From contig SBEK01000206.1 in assembly GCA_009668925.1 (NCBI GenBank), positions 1-6,431 on the forward strand: a DNA stretch of 6,431 nt. The letters are read 5' to 3'. The stretch is from Deltaproteobacteria bacterium (GTDB taxonomy: Bacteria > Desulfobacterota > Syntrophia > Syntrophales > Smithellaceae). Made by a program: the position numbers and the translations under genes. Below the pieces are notes generated by a model. It did no database searches and had not been told where the DNA came from. It saw only the letters and a list, made by a program, of their open reading frames with translations. Below, in pieces: positions 1 to 5,590 of this stretch (within the stretch, counting starts at the first letter, position 1; every line of letters starts with the position of its first letter).

Positions 1-1
1 G

Positions 2-583
2 ATCATACTGATTCTGGCTACTATCCTGGCTGTCTTTGCGGTCGGGTTGTTTTATGCTCCGGGATTCTTGTCCTACTCAACACATTACGCTCATGCGGAT
101 GCCGTCATCCTTTTGCTGGGCCCCGATTTTAATGCCCGCCAGAAACATGCCCGTGATCTGATCGAAAAAGGCATGGCCGACTATCTGATCATCCCGGCCT
201 ACGGTAAAACGTATCATTTTGAACAGGGTGTGATGCGGCTCTTGCCCGCCGAAAAGGACCGGTCCGTCCAGAGCGAAAAGACGCAACCGATTTTGCCGCA
301 GTACTACGAAGACACGCATCTGGAGCTCATCAAAGCCAAAAGAACAATGACGCTGCTGGGAAGAAAGTCGGCCATTTTTGTAAGTTCGCCGTATCATATG
401 CGGCGCATTCGGATTATGGTGAATAAAGAATTCGACCTTTATCCCCTGTTTTATTTCTCACCGACGCCCTATGATCCGGCGCCGCTTTCCGCCTGGGAAT
501 TGAGTGCATCCGACTGGAAGAAAATATGGCGGGAATACATCAAGATCGCCTGGTTTATGATCTATTTCCCCTGGACACGGTAA
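2..583 (+). CDS. DUF218 (SanA/YdcF/ElyC-type) membrane-anchored protein, 5' truncated
   Basis: The frame is open to the left edge, so the start codon is outside the window; a TTG at 47 is in frame but lies inside the membrane segment and is not a credible start. The first visible residues are strongly hydrophobic (isoleucine, leucine, alanine and valine up to about base 55), consistent with an N-terminal membrane anchor with the rest outside the cytoplasm. After it come a DUF218-like strand and turn (DAVILLLGPDFNAR), a helix and second strand (LIEKGMADYLIIPAYGK), a Thr/Glu segment (EDTHLELIKAKRTM), and the family's hallmark VSSPYHMRRIRIM near bases 380-420. DUF218 proteins such as SanA and ElyC affect the cell envelope, but no reaction is assigned here. 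The usual LGG turn reads LGP, so it is a divergent member. It ends with TAA 10 bases before the convergent rpoH stop. Family assignment is fairly sure; role unknown. Confidence 0.8.
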   Translation: MILILATILAVFAVGLFYAPGFLSYSTHYAHADAVILLLGPDFNARQKHARDLIEKGMADYLIIPAYGKTYHFEQGVMRLLPAEKDRSVQSEKTQPILPQYYEDTHLELIKAKRTMTLLGRKSAIFVSSPYHMRRIRIMVNKEFDLYPLFYFSPTPYDPAPLSAWELSASDWKKIWREYIKIAWFMIYFPWTR

Positions 584-593
584 GTTCCCTTTT

Positions 594-1439
594 TCAGTCT
601 TCCGGTTTCAGGTACGGCAGAGCCAGCTGGACTTTTTTGAGGGCCTGCTTTTCAATTTGACGGGCGCGTTCGCGGGTGATGTTGTACTTATCGCCGATCT
701 CCTGGAGGGTGAGCGGATCATCCGCCATGACGCGATGCCGGATGATATAGCTTTCCCGTTCATTAAGTTTGGCGAGGGCGCCGGCGATATCACGCTTGAC
801 GAGGCCTCTTTCTTCATTCTTGATCAGCAGCGTTTCCTGATCGTCGCCGTCGTGGGTTAAAAAATCGAGATGAGATGTTTCGCCGTCGTCATTGATAAAT
901 TCATTGAGCGATAAATCCCTTGTACCCATGCGCAGGTCCATTTCGGCGACTTCCGACCCCTTGACGCCGAGCGAATCGGCAATTTCACTGAATTCGGGAT
1001 TCTTTTTCGATATTCTCTCCAACTGTTTCTTGGCCTGGCTCAATTTGAAAAAGAGTTTCCGCTGCGCCTGGGTTGTGCCGATTTTGACGATGCTCCAGGA
1101 CTTGATCAGGTAATTCTGGATATAGGCGCGGATCCACCAGACCGCATAGGAGATCAGCCGGTAGCCTTTATAAGGATCGAATTTCTTAACGGCGTGAATC
1201 AGGCCGATATTCCCTTCCTGAATCAAGTCGGCGAGTTTAAAACCATAGTTGCGGTATTCATGCGCGATTTTGACGACAAAGCGCAGGTTGGAGACGATCA
1301 ATCTCTCGGCGGCTTCCATATCGTTGTATTTCTTCAGGCGCACCGCGAGCTTGAATTCTTCTTCAGCCGTTAAAAGCGGGAAGCGGTTGATCTCGGCGAT
1401 GTAAATGTCCAGAGTGCCGGTGACGACGGGCAGCTTCAA
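594..1439 (-). CDS. rpoH: RNA polymerase heat-shock sigma factor RpoH (sigma-32 type)
   Basis: This 281-residue sigma-70-family protein lacks region 1.1 and the large non-conserved insert, and its length is close to that of RpoH proteins. Region 1.2 is at residues 9-32. Core-binding regions 2.1-2.2 (NLRFVVKIAHEYRNYGFKLA, then DLIQEGNIGL) are at 51-80. The -10-recognition region 2.3-2.4 (YRLISYAVWWIRAYI) is at 93-107. Region 4.2 is at 243-271, with a helix-turn-helix ending in ITRERARQIEKQAL. The diagnostic RpoH box, AQRKLFFKL, is at 125-133, which separates it from RpoD and RpoS. RpoH directs RNA polymerase to chaperone and protease promoters. The start is TTG at 1437-1439: a strong Shine-Dalgarno lies 9 bases upstream, and an in-frame stop (1464-1466) leaves room only for CTG at 1440-1442 as an alternative. 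It is transcribed divergently from the dac-clpB genes. Confidence 0.95.
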   Translation of the reverse strand: MKLPVVTGTLDIYIAEINRFPLLTAEEEFKLAVRLKKYNDMEAAERLIVSNLRFVVKIAHEYRNYGFKLADLIQEGNIGLIHAVKKFDPYKGYRLISYAVWWIRAYIQNYLIKSWSIVKIGTTQAQRKLFFKLSQAKKQLERISKKNPEFSEIADSLGVKGSEVAEMDLRMGTRDLSLNEFINDDGETSHLDFLTHDGDDQETLLIKNEERGLVKRDIAGALAKLNERESYIIRHRVMADDPLTLQEIGDKYNITRERARQIEKQALKKVQLALPYLKPED

Positions 1440-1448
1440 CAGTTCGGG

Positions 1449-1455
1449 CCTCCTT
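1449..1455 (-). promoter_or_regulatory. Shine-Dalgarno of rpoH (AAGGAGG)
   Basis: On the minus strand, AAGGAGG sits 9 bases upstream of the TTG at 1439 and 6 bases upstream of a CTG at 1442. With no ATG or GTG in frame before the upstream stop, this near-perfect ribosome binding site is what fixes the non-ATG start of rpoH. Confidence 0.8.
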
Positions 1456-1475
1456 GGGTAAATTTAGCACCAATA

Positions 1476-1504
1476 TTTGTATCGGAGAGTGGATAGGCGG
1501 TCAA
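1476..1504 (-). promoter_or_regulatory. Predicted sigma-70-type promoter of rpoH
   Basis: Reading the minus strand, TTGACC (1499-1504, 5 of 6 to the -35 consensus) is followed after exactly 17 bases by TACAAA (1476-1481, 4 of 6 to the -10 consensus). Transcription would begin near 1469, leaving a leader of about 30 bases that contains the rpoH Shine-Dalgarno. It is a prediction from consensus and spacing only. Confidence 0.5.
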
Positions 1505-1529
1505 GCATTTTGTTGATAATACTGACTTC

Positions 1530-1558
1530 TTGACACGTAAAGCCCCAATGTTTATTCT
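1530..1558 (+). promoter_or_regulatory. Predicted sigma-70-type promoter of the dac-clpB operon
   Basis: A perfect TTGACA (1530-1535) is separated by 17 bases from TATTCT (1553-1558, 4 of 6 to TATAAT). Transcription would begin near 1565, just upstream of the Shine-Dalgarno of the diadenylate cyclase gene at 1574. Its -35 box is 25 bases from the -35 box of the opposing rpoH promoter. A CCCC run inside the spacer recalls a sigma-32 -10 element but is only 7 bases from the -35, too close for that class. Confidence 0.55.
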
Positions 1559-1573
1559 ATAACCGCACAGGCT

Positions 1574-1579
1574 AAGGAG
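1574..1579 (+). promoter_or_regulatory. Shine-Dalgarno of the diadenylate cyclase gene (AAGGAG)
   Basis: AAGGAG lies 5 bases before the ATG at 1585, which is good spacing and supports that ATG as the start. Confidence 0.75.
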
Positions 1580-1584
1580 TTGAA

Positions 1585-2457
1585 ATGAAATCGGTTAACA
1601 AGACGATGATCGAATCGGCGATCAAACTGGCGAGGGAGATTAAGGCCTGCAGCGTCCTGGTGTGCGTGGATGTAAAAAACGAGATCGCGGAACTCCCGGA
1701 AGAGGTCCTTTCCTCCATTCCTTTTATTCTGGTCGCGCAGGAGCAGGAAGAGTTGCCTGAGAAGCTCGTCAGGTATTCGCGCAAGCTCGACGTTCCCAAT
1801 GTGAATCTGACGCGTGTGGGAAAAATAAAGATTGCGATCGCCAAGGGCATCGTTTCGGGACTGTTCAAGAAAGGGGACAAAATCGTGTGCCTCTCGGGCG
1901 TGCCGAAATTCGGCTACGCCGACAGCATCGTCTTTATCGACGTCGGCCGCGAATTTGAAATTCTGACGTCGGATTTCATCGGCGACGTTGTGGAAGCCGT
2001 CCAGCCGGAGGTCTTCAATTCGGCGCTGAACATCGCCTGCGAACTGGCTGCCCAGGGCCGGGAAAACCGCAAGGTGGGAACCATCTTTGTCCTCGGGGAC
2101 GATGAGAAGGTTCTGCAGCTTTCGCGGCAGATGATTATGAATCCGTTTTCCGGTTATTCGGAAGATGAGCGCAATATCCTCAATCCGGAGCTGGAAGAAA
2201 CCATCAAGGAATTTGCGGCGATCGACGGAGCATTCATCATCAAGTCCAACGGGGTCATCGTTACGGCCGGCCGGCATCTCAGCGCCGCGCTCGAAAGCAA
2301 GGACTTTCCGTCCGGACTGGGCAGCCGGCACATTGCCGCGGCCGGCATCACCAACGTTACCAGGGCCGTGGCCATGGTGATCTCGGAATCATCGGGTAAC
2401 GTCAGCGTGTTCAAAAACGGCAAATTGTTTGTGACGATTGAAAAACCAGTAGAATAG
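1585..2457 (+). CDS. Diadenylate cyclase (c-di-AMP synthase), DAC domain with PK-C-like N-terminus (DacZ-like)
   Basis: The C-terminal part (about residues 145-285 of 290) is a DisA_N/DAC domain, which condenses two ATP into cyclic di-AMP. The DGA motif is at 214-216 ([18 protein letters not shown]). The second nucleotide-binding motif, [11 protein letters not shown], is at 246-256 and [14 protein letters not shown] at 266-279. The upstream DAC helix contains MNPFSGY (185-191). Residues 1-140 have alternating strands and helices ([38 protein letters not shown]). They look like the pyruvate-kinase C-terminal-like domain found before the DAC domain in archaeal DacZ; this is my reading of the pattern, not a search result. 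No membrane helices are seen, unlike CdaA, and no DisA DNA-binding region follows, so it should be a soluble cytoplasmic enzyme. The RHR motif of DisA/CdaA reads RHI here. It begins at an ATG with good spacing to its ribosome site and lies 13 bases upstream of clpB, probably in one operon. Confidence 0.87.
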   Translation: MKSVNKTMIESAIKLAREIKACSVLVCVDVKNEIAELPEEVLSSIPFILVAQEQEELPEKLVRYSRKLDVPNVNLTRVGKIKIAIAKGIVSGLFKKGDKIVCLSGVPKFGYADSIVFIDVGREFEILTSDFIGDVVEAVQPEVFNSALNIACELAAQGRENRKVGTIFVLGDDEKVLQLSRQMIMNPFSGYSEDERNILNPELEETIKEFAAIDGAFIIKSNGVIVTAGRHLSAALESKDFPSGLGSRHIAAAGITNVTRAVAMVISESSGNVSVFKNGKLFVTIEKPVE

Positions 2458-2460
2458 AAA

Positions 2461-2465
2461 GAGGG
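2461..2465 (+). promoter_or_regulatory. Shine-Dalgarno of clpB (GAGGG), deciding the ATG start
   Basis: GAGGG lies 5 bases before the ATG at 2471 and overlaps an in-frame GTG at 2465. The GTG has no suitable upstream ribosome site (only AGAAAGAG-like sequence), so the ATG is preferred. Confidence 0.6.
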
Positions 2466-2470
2466 TGGAT

Positions 2471-5056
2471 ATGAGATTTGATAAATTCACATTGAAGGTA
2501 CAGGAAGCTCTTCAGGACGCTCAGACGCTCGCGGGCACCCTGGGCCATCAGGCCATTGATCCGGAGCATCTGCTCGTTTGTTTTTTGCAGCAGCAAGACG
2601 GCATCGCCGGCGCGATTCTGACGAAGCTCGGAGCGTCGCCGCAGCGTGTGGAACAGGAGCTGAACACCTATCTGAAGAAACAGCCGAGCGTCGGCGGTGC
2701 CGGCGCCGGGCAGGTCTATCTGGGGGGCAGGCTTAATAAAGTACTTGATAAGGCCACGACGGAAGCGGCGCAGCTGAAAGACGAGTATGTCAGCGCCGAG
2801 CATGTTCTGGTGGCCATGGCGGAGGAAAAGGAAGGCCAGGCCGGAAAGATCCTGCGTCAGAATAGCATTACGAAGGATAACATTTATAAGGTCCTGGTGG
2901 ATATCCGGGGCAACCAGCGGGTCACCGACCCGAATCCGGAAGGCAAGTATCAGGCGCTCGAGCGCTACGCCCGGGACTTTAATGAACTGGCGCGCAACGG
3001 CACGTTTGATCCCGTCATCGGCCGCGATGAGGAAATCCGGCGCGTGATGCAGGTGCTCTCGCGGCGGACCAAAAACAATCCGGTCCTCATCGGTGAGCCC
3101 GGCGTCGGAAAAACGGCCATTGTGGAAGGTCTGGCCCAGCGCATCGTCAACGGGGACGTCCCGGAGAGTCTGAAAAGCAAACGGGTGATCGGTCTGGACA
3201 TCGGTGCGCTGATCGCCGGCGCGAAGTACCGCGGCGAATTTGAAGAAAGGCTCAAAGCCGTTTTGAAGGAAGTGACGAGCGCTGCGGGGGAAATTATTTT
3301 ATTCATCGACGAAATCCACACCATGGTCGGGGCCGGCGCGTCCGAAGGCTCCATGGACGCCTCCAACATGCTCAAACCGGCACTGGCGCGCGGCGAGCTG
3401 CGCTGTGTGGGTGCGACAACGCTCAACGAATACCGCAAGTATATTGAAAAAGATGCGGCCCTCGAGCGGCGCTTCCAGCCCGTCCTGGTCAAGGAGCCGA
3501 CGGTGGAGGACACGATCGCCATCCTGCGCGGCCTCAAGGAACGCTATGAAGTGCACCACGGGGTGCGCATCAAGGATTCGGCCATTGTTGCGGCGGCGAC
3601 GCTGTCGCACCGCTATATTACCGACCGGTTTCTGCCGGATAAAGCCGTCGATCTGATCGATGAAGCGGCCTCCCGGCTGAGAATTGAATTGGATTCGATG
3701 CCCTCGGAGATCGACGCCATCGACCGCAAGATCATTCAGCTGGAAATTGAAAAGCAGTCGCTCAAGAAGGACACGGATAAGGCGGCCAAGGAACGCCGCG
3801 ACAAAATCGAGAAAGAACTGGCGGAACTGAAATCCAGCATGGATCAGATGAAAGTGCACTGGTCCGCCGAAAAGGACATCATTAAGAAAATACAACAGAC
3901 CAAAAGCCAGGTGGAGGCCCTGAAGACCGAGGAGGTCAATGCCCAACGGCAGGGTGATCTGGCCCGCGCCGCGGAAATCCGCTACGGCAAGCTGGTGGCT
4001 TTGGATAAAGCCTTGCAGGACGATCAGAAGAAACTGGAAGAGATTCAAAAGACCAGCCAGATGCTCAAAGAAGAGGTGGACGCCGAAGATGTGGCCGAAG
4101 TCGTCGCCAACTGGACCGGTATCCCGCTCAGCCGGATGATGGAGAGCGATGTGCAGAAGCTCATTCACATGGATGAGCGGCTCAAGATGCGCGTCATCGG
4201 CCAGGATGACGGCATCCAGGCGGTGTCCGCCGCATTGAGGAGAGCCCGCTCCGGTCTGCAGGATCCGAACCGCCCCATCGGTTCATTTATTTTTCTGGGT
4301 CCGACGGGCGTCGGCAAGACGGAACTGGCGCGTGCGCTGGCGGAATTCATGTTCGATAATGAACAGGCGATGATCCGGATTGATATGTCGGAATACATGG
4401 AGAAGCATGCCGTAGCGCGTCTGATCGGCGCTCCGCCCGGCTACGTCGGCTATGACGAGGGCGGCTATCTTACGGAGGCCGTCCGGCGCAAGCCCTACAG
4501 TGTTCTCCTCTTCGATGAAATTGAAAAGGCGCACCCGGATGTGTTCAATATCCTGCTCCAGATCCTCGATGACGGCAGATTGACGGACGGGCACGGCCGG
4601 ACCGTGGACTTCAAAAATACGGTTGTGATCATGACGTCCAATGTCGGCAGTCAGTGGATTCAGGATGCGTCTCTCGACGAAGAAGAAAAGAAGAACCGCT
4701 CCATGGAGGTGCTGCGGGCGACGTTCAAGCCGGAATTTTTAAACCGCATTGACGACATCATCATGTTCCATGGATTGACGCTCGAAGATATTCATCGCAT
4801 CGTCGGTATTCAGCTGGGTCTGATCGACAAGCGACTGAAGGAGCGCAAGCTCAGCTTCGAATTGACAGAGGCGGCGAAAAAATATATAGCCGAGCAGGGT
4901 TACAGTCCGGTGTACGGCGCGAGACCGCTGAAACGGGCGCTGCAAAAGTTCATTTTGGATCCGCTGGCGCTTGATATTCTGTCAGGCAAGTTTGCAGAAG
5001 GCGATCACATTACTATCGGCGTATCGAAAGGCGAGATTACATTCGGCAAAAGATAG
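2471..5056 (+). CDS. clpB: ATP-dependent disaggregase ClpB (Hsp100)
   Basis: This 861-residue protein is close to the 857 of E. coli ClpB. It is a cytoplasmic hexameric AAA+ unfoldase that, with DnaK, pulls polypeptides out of aggregates. In order: a Clp N-domain (about 1-150, two repeats); NBD1 with Walker A GEPGVGKT (208-215), pore loop KYRGEFEER with Tyr253, Walker B ILFIDEIH (Asp280, Glu281) and arginine fingers ERRF (332-335). A long charged coiled-coil middle domain follows (about 405-535), which is ClpB-specific. NBD2 has Walker A GPTGVGKT (610-617), pore loop [13 protein letters not shown] with Tyr658, Walker [12 protein letters not shown] (Asp682, Glu683), LNRID (757-761) and sensor 2 GARPLKR (816-822). 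All catalytic residues are intact. The middle domain and the absence of a ClpP-docking IGF/IGL loop exclude ClpA and ClpC. I chose ATG 2471 because the product begins MRFDKFT, like E. coli MRLDRLT; a GTG at 2465 would add two residues. It is probably cotranscribed with the upstream cyclase gene. Confidence 0.97.
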   Translation: MRFDKFTLKVQEALQDAQTLAGTLGHQAIDPEHLLVCFLQQQDGIAGAILTKLGASPQRVEQELNTYLKKQPSVGGAGAGQVYLGGRLNKVLDKATTEAAQLKDEYVSAEHVLVAMAEEKEGQAGKILRQNSITKDNIYKVLVDIRGNQRVTDPNPEGKYQALERYARDFNELARNGTFDPVIGRDEEIRRVMQVLSRRTKNNPVLIGEPGVGKTAIVEGLAQRIVNGDVPESLKSKRVIGLDIGALIAGAKYRGEFEERLKAVLKEVTSAAGEIILFIDEIHTMVGAGASEGSMDASNMLKPALARGELRCVGATTLNEYRKYIEKDAALERRFQPVLVKEPTVEDTIAILRGLKERYEVHHGVRIKDSAIVAAATLSHRYITDRFLPDKAVDLIDEAASRLRIELDSMPSEIDAIDRKIIQLEIEKQSLKKDTDKAAKERRDKIEKELAELKSSMDQMKVHWSAEKDIIKKIQQTKSQVEALKTEEVNAQRQGDLARAAEIRYGKLVALDKALQDDQKKLEEIQKTSQMLKEEVDAEDVAEVVANWTGIPLSRMMESDVQKLIHMDERLKMRVIGQDDGIQAVSAALRRARSGLQDPNRPIGSFIFLGPTGVGKTELARALAEFMFDNEQAMIRIDMSEYMEKHAVARLIGAPPGYVGYDEGGYLTEAVRRKPYSVLLFDEIEKAHPDVFNILLQILDDGRLTDGHGRTVDFKNTVVIMTSNVGSQWIQDASLDEEEKKNRSMEVLRATFKPEFLNRIDDIIMFHGLTLEDIHRIVGIQLGLIDKRLKERKLSFELTEAAKKYIAEQGYSPVYGARPLKRALQKFILDPLALDILSGKFAEGDHITIGVSKGEITFGKR

Positions 5057-5187
5057 ACGGTAGGCTGTTGTTAACGACAGGCTGTTAGGCTGTAGGCTTT
5101 TAGCCTATTAATACTACAGTCTAATAGTCTGATCGACAGATTGTCTTTCCTAACAGCCTGACTGTCTACAGTCTAATAGCCTATTTA
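5057..5187 (+). repeat. Intergenic array of short direct and inverted repeats (AGRCTRT / AYAGYCT words)
   Basis: Nearly the whole clpB-DUF1844 gap is made of one heptamer family. The left part carries forward copies: AGGCTGT at 5062, 5079 and 5087, then a degenerate AGGCTTT at 5094. The right part carries complementary copies: ACAGTCT 5117, ATAGTCT 5124, ACAGCCT 5153, ACAGTCT 5168, ATAGCCT 5176. Longer exact matches are a 12-base inverted repeat, CAGGCTGTTAGG (5078-5089) against CCTAACAGCCTG (5149-5160), and a 14-base direct repeat, CTACAGTCTAATAG (5114-5127 and 5166-5179). Small local hairpins include TAGGCT-TTT-AGCCTA (5093-5107) and GACTG-TCTA-CAGTC (5160-5173). In RNA it could fold into one extended stem. 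No hairpin is followed by a proper T-run, so it is not a clear terminator. Its function is unknown; it could be a dispersed REP-like element. Confidence 0.8.
5078..5160. repeat. 12-base perfect inverted repeat enclosing the core of the array
   Basis: The arms CAGGCTGTTAGG (5078-5089) and CCTAACAGCCTG (5149-5160) are exact reverse complements separated by 59 bases. Those 59 bases themselves contain two smaller inverted repeats (5093-5107, and AGTCTG/CAGATT at 5126-5142). A clover-like or long branched hairpin is therefore possible in single-stranded DNA or RNA. Confidence 0.75.
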
Positions 5188-5194
5188 GAGGGGG
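5187..5194 (+). promoter_or_regulatory. Shine-Dalgarno of the DUF1844 gene (AGAGGGGG)
   Basis: The purine run AGAGGGGG lies 5 bases before the ATG at 5200, immediately after the last repeat word. It supports that start. Confidence 0.6.
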
Positions 5195-5199
5195 AATTT

Positions 5200-5589
5200 A
5201 TGGAGGAGGAGAAGAAAGGTGAAGGCTTTGTCATCAAGGATAGACGTTTTTCAGAAGAACCGGAGGTGAAGGAAGAGCCGGCGGTTCCGAAAAGTTCTCC
5301 CGAAAAAGAGGACATAGAAAAACCGGAAGGCGTACCCATGGATTATCCGCCGGTCAATTTTACCAATTTTGTTATATCGCTCAGCACCTCGGCTCTCTTT
5401 CATTTCGGCGATTTCCCCGAATACGAGGGGGGGAAGGCGGAGAAAAATCTTCCGGCGGCCAAACAGACGATCGATATTCTGGATATGCTGCATGAGAAAA
5501 CGAAAGGGAATCTGGATCAAAATGAAGCGAGCCTGGTGGAAGGCGTCCTCTACGAGCTGAAAATGCGCTATGTGAAAGAAAAGGGCTGA
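5200..5589 (+). CDS. DUF1844 domain protein of unknown function
   Basis: This is a small, soluble 129-residue protein with no signal peptide or clear membrane helix. Residues 1-45 are a highly charged, proline- and glutamate-rich tail, probably disordered (KKGEGFVIKDRR, then repeated EEP/KEE). Residues 50-127 match the DUF1844 pattern as I know it: NFTNFVISLSTSALFHFGD (53-71), then helices with AAKQTIDILDMLHEKTKGNL (86-105) and a C-terminal helix EASLVEGVLYELKMRYV. The family has no established function. Its stop codon is one base before the ispE ATG, so the two are very probably translationally coupled. In deltaproteobacteria, genes of this type are commonly seen next to core metabolic genes, but this does not define a role. 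The start at 5200 has a good ribosome site. Confidence 0.85.
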   Translation: MEEEKKGEGFVIKDRRFSEEPEVKEEPAVPKSSPEKEDIEKPEGVPMDYPPVNFTNFVISLSTSALFHFGDFPEYEGGKAEKNLPAAKQTIDILDMLHEKTKGNLDQNEASLVEGVLYELKMRYVKEKG

Positions 5590-5590
5590 A

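Noticed and set aside
584..593. Bidirectional terminator between the DUF218 gene and rpoH
   Set aside because: Only 10 bases separate the two stop codons and no GC-rich inverted repeat spans them, despite a short T-run at 590-594.
1464..1492. Possible CIRCE operator (TTAGCACC ... GAGTGG)
   Set aside because: The left arm resembles TTAGCACTC, but the right arm is incomplete and the gap is about 15 bases instead of 9, so it does not meet the HrcA operator pattern.
1530..1550. CTTGACA...CCCCAATG as a sigma-32 promoter for dac-clpB
   Set aside because: The CCCC block is only 7 bases after the -35 hexamer; sigma-32 promoters need roughly 13-15. The same -35 pairs better with TATTCT at 17 bases.
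1552..2331. Long open frame on the minus strand opposite the diadenylate cyclase gene
   Set aside because: It is the antisense shadow of a gene with clear DAC motifs. It shows no recognisable domain, and its composition is that of an antisense translation (rich in Arg, Asp, Phe, His).
2425..2455. Internal promoter for clpB (TTGTTT ... TAGAAT)
   Set aside because: The -10-like TAGAAT is good, but the only -35 candidate is weak and spaced by 19 bases; the start would leave almost no leader before the clpB ATG.
3299..4168. Long open frame on the minus strand opposite clpB
   Set aside because: Antisense shadow of the strongly conserved ClpB NBD1 and middle domain; low-complexity His/Leu/Phe-rich translation with no family resemblance.
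5093..5148. Rho-independent terminator after clpB
   Set aside because: Hairpins exist (5093-5107, 5135-5145), but stems are only 4-6 pairs and are followed by at most three T residues; they look like parts of the repeat array.
5057..5187. CRISPR array
   Set aside because: Repeat words are only 7-14 bases, occur in both orientations and have no regular spacer length, and no cas gene is present.
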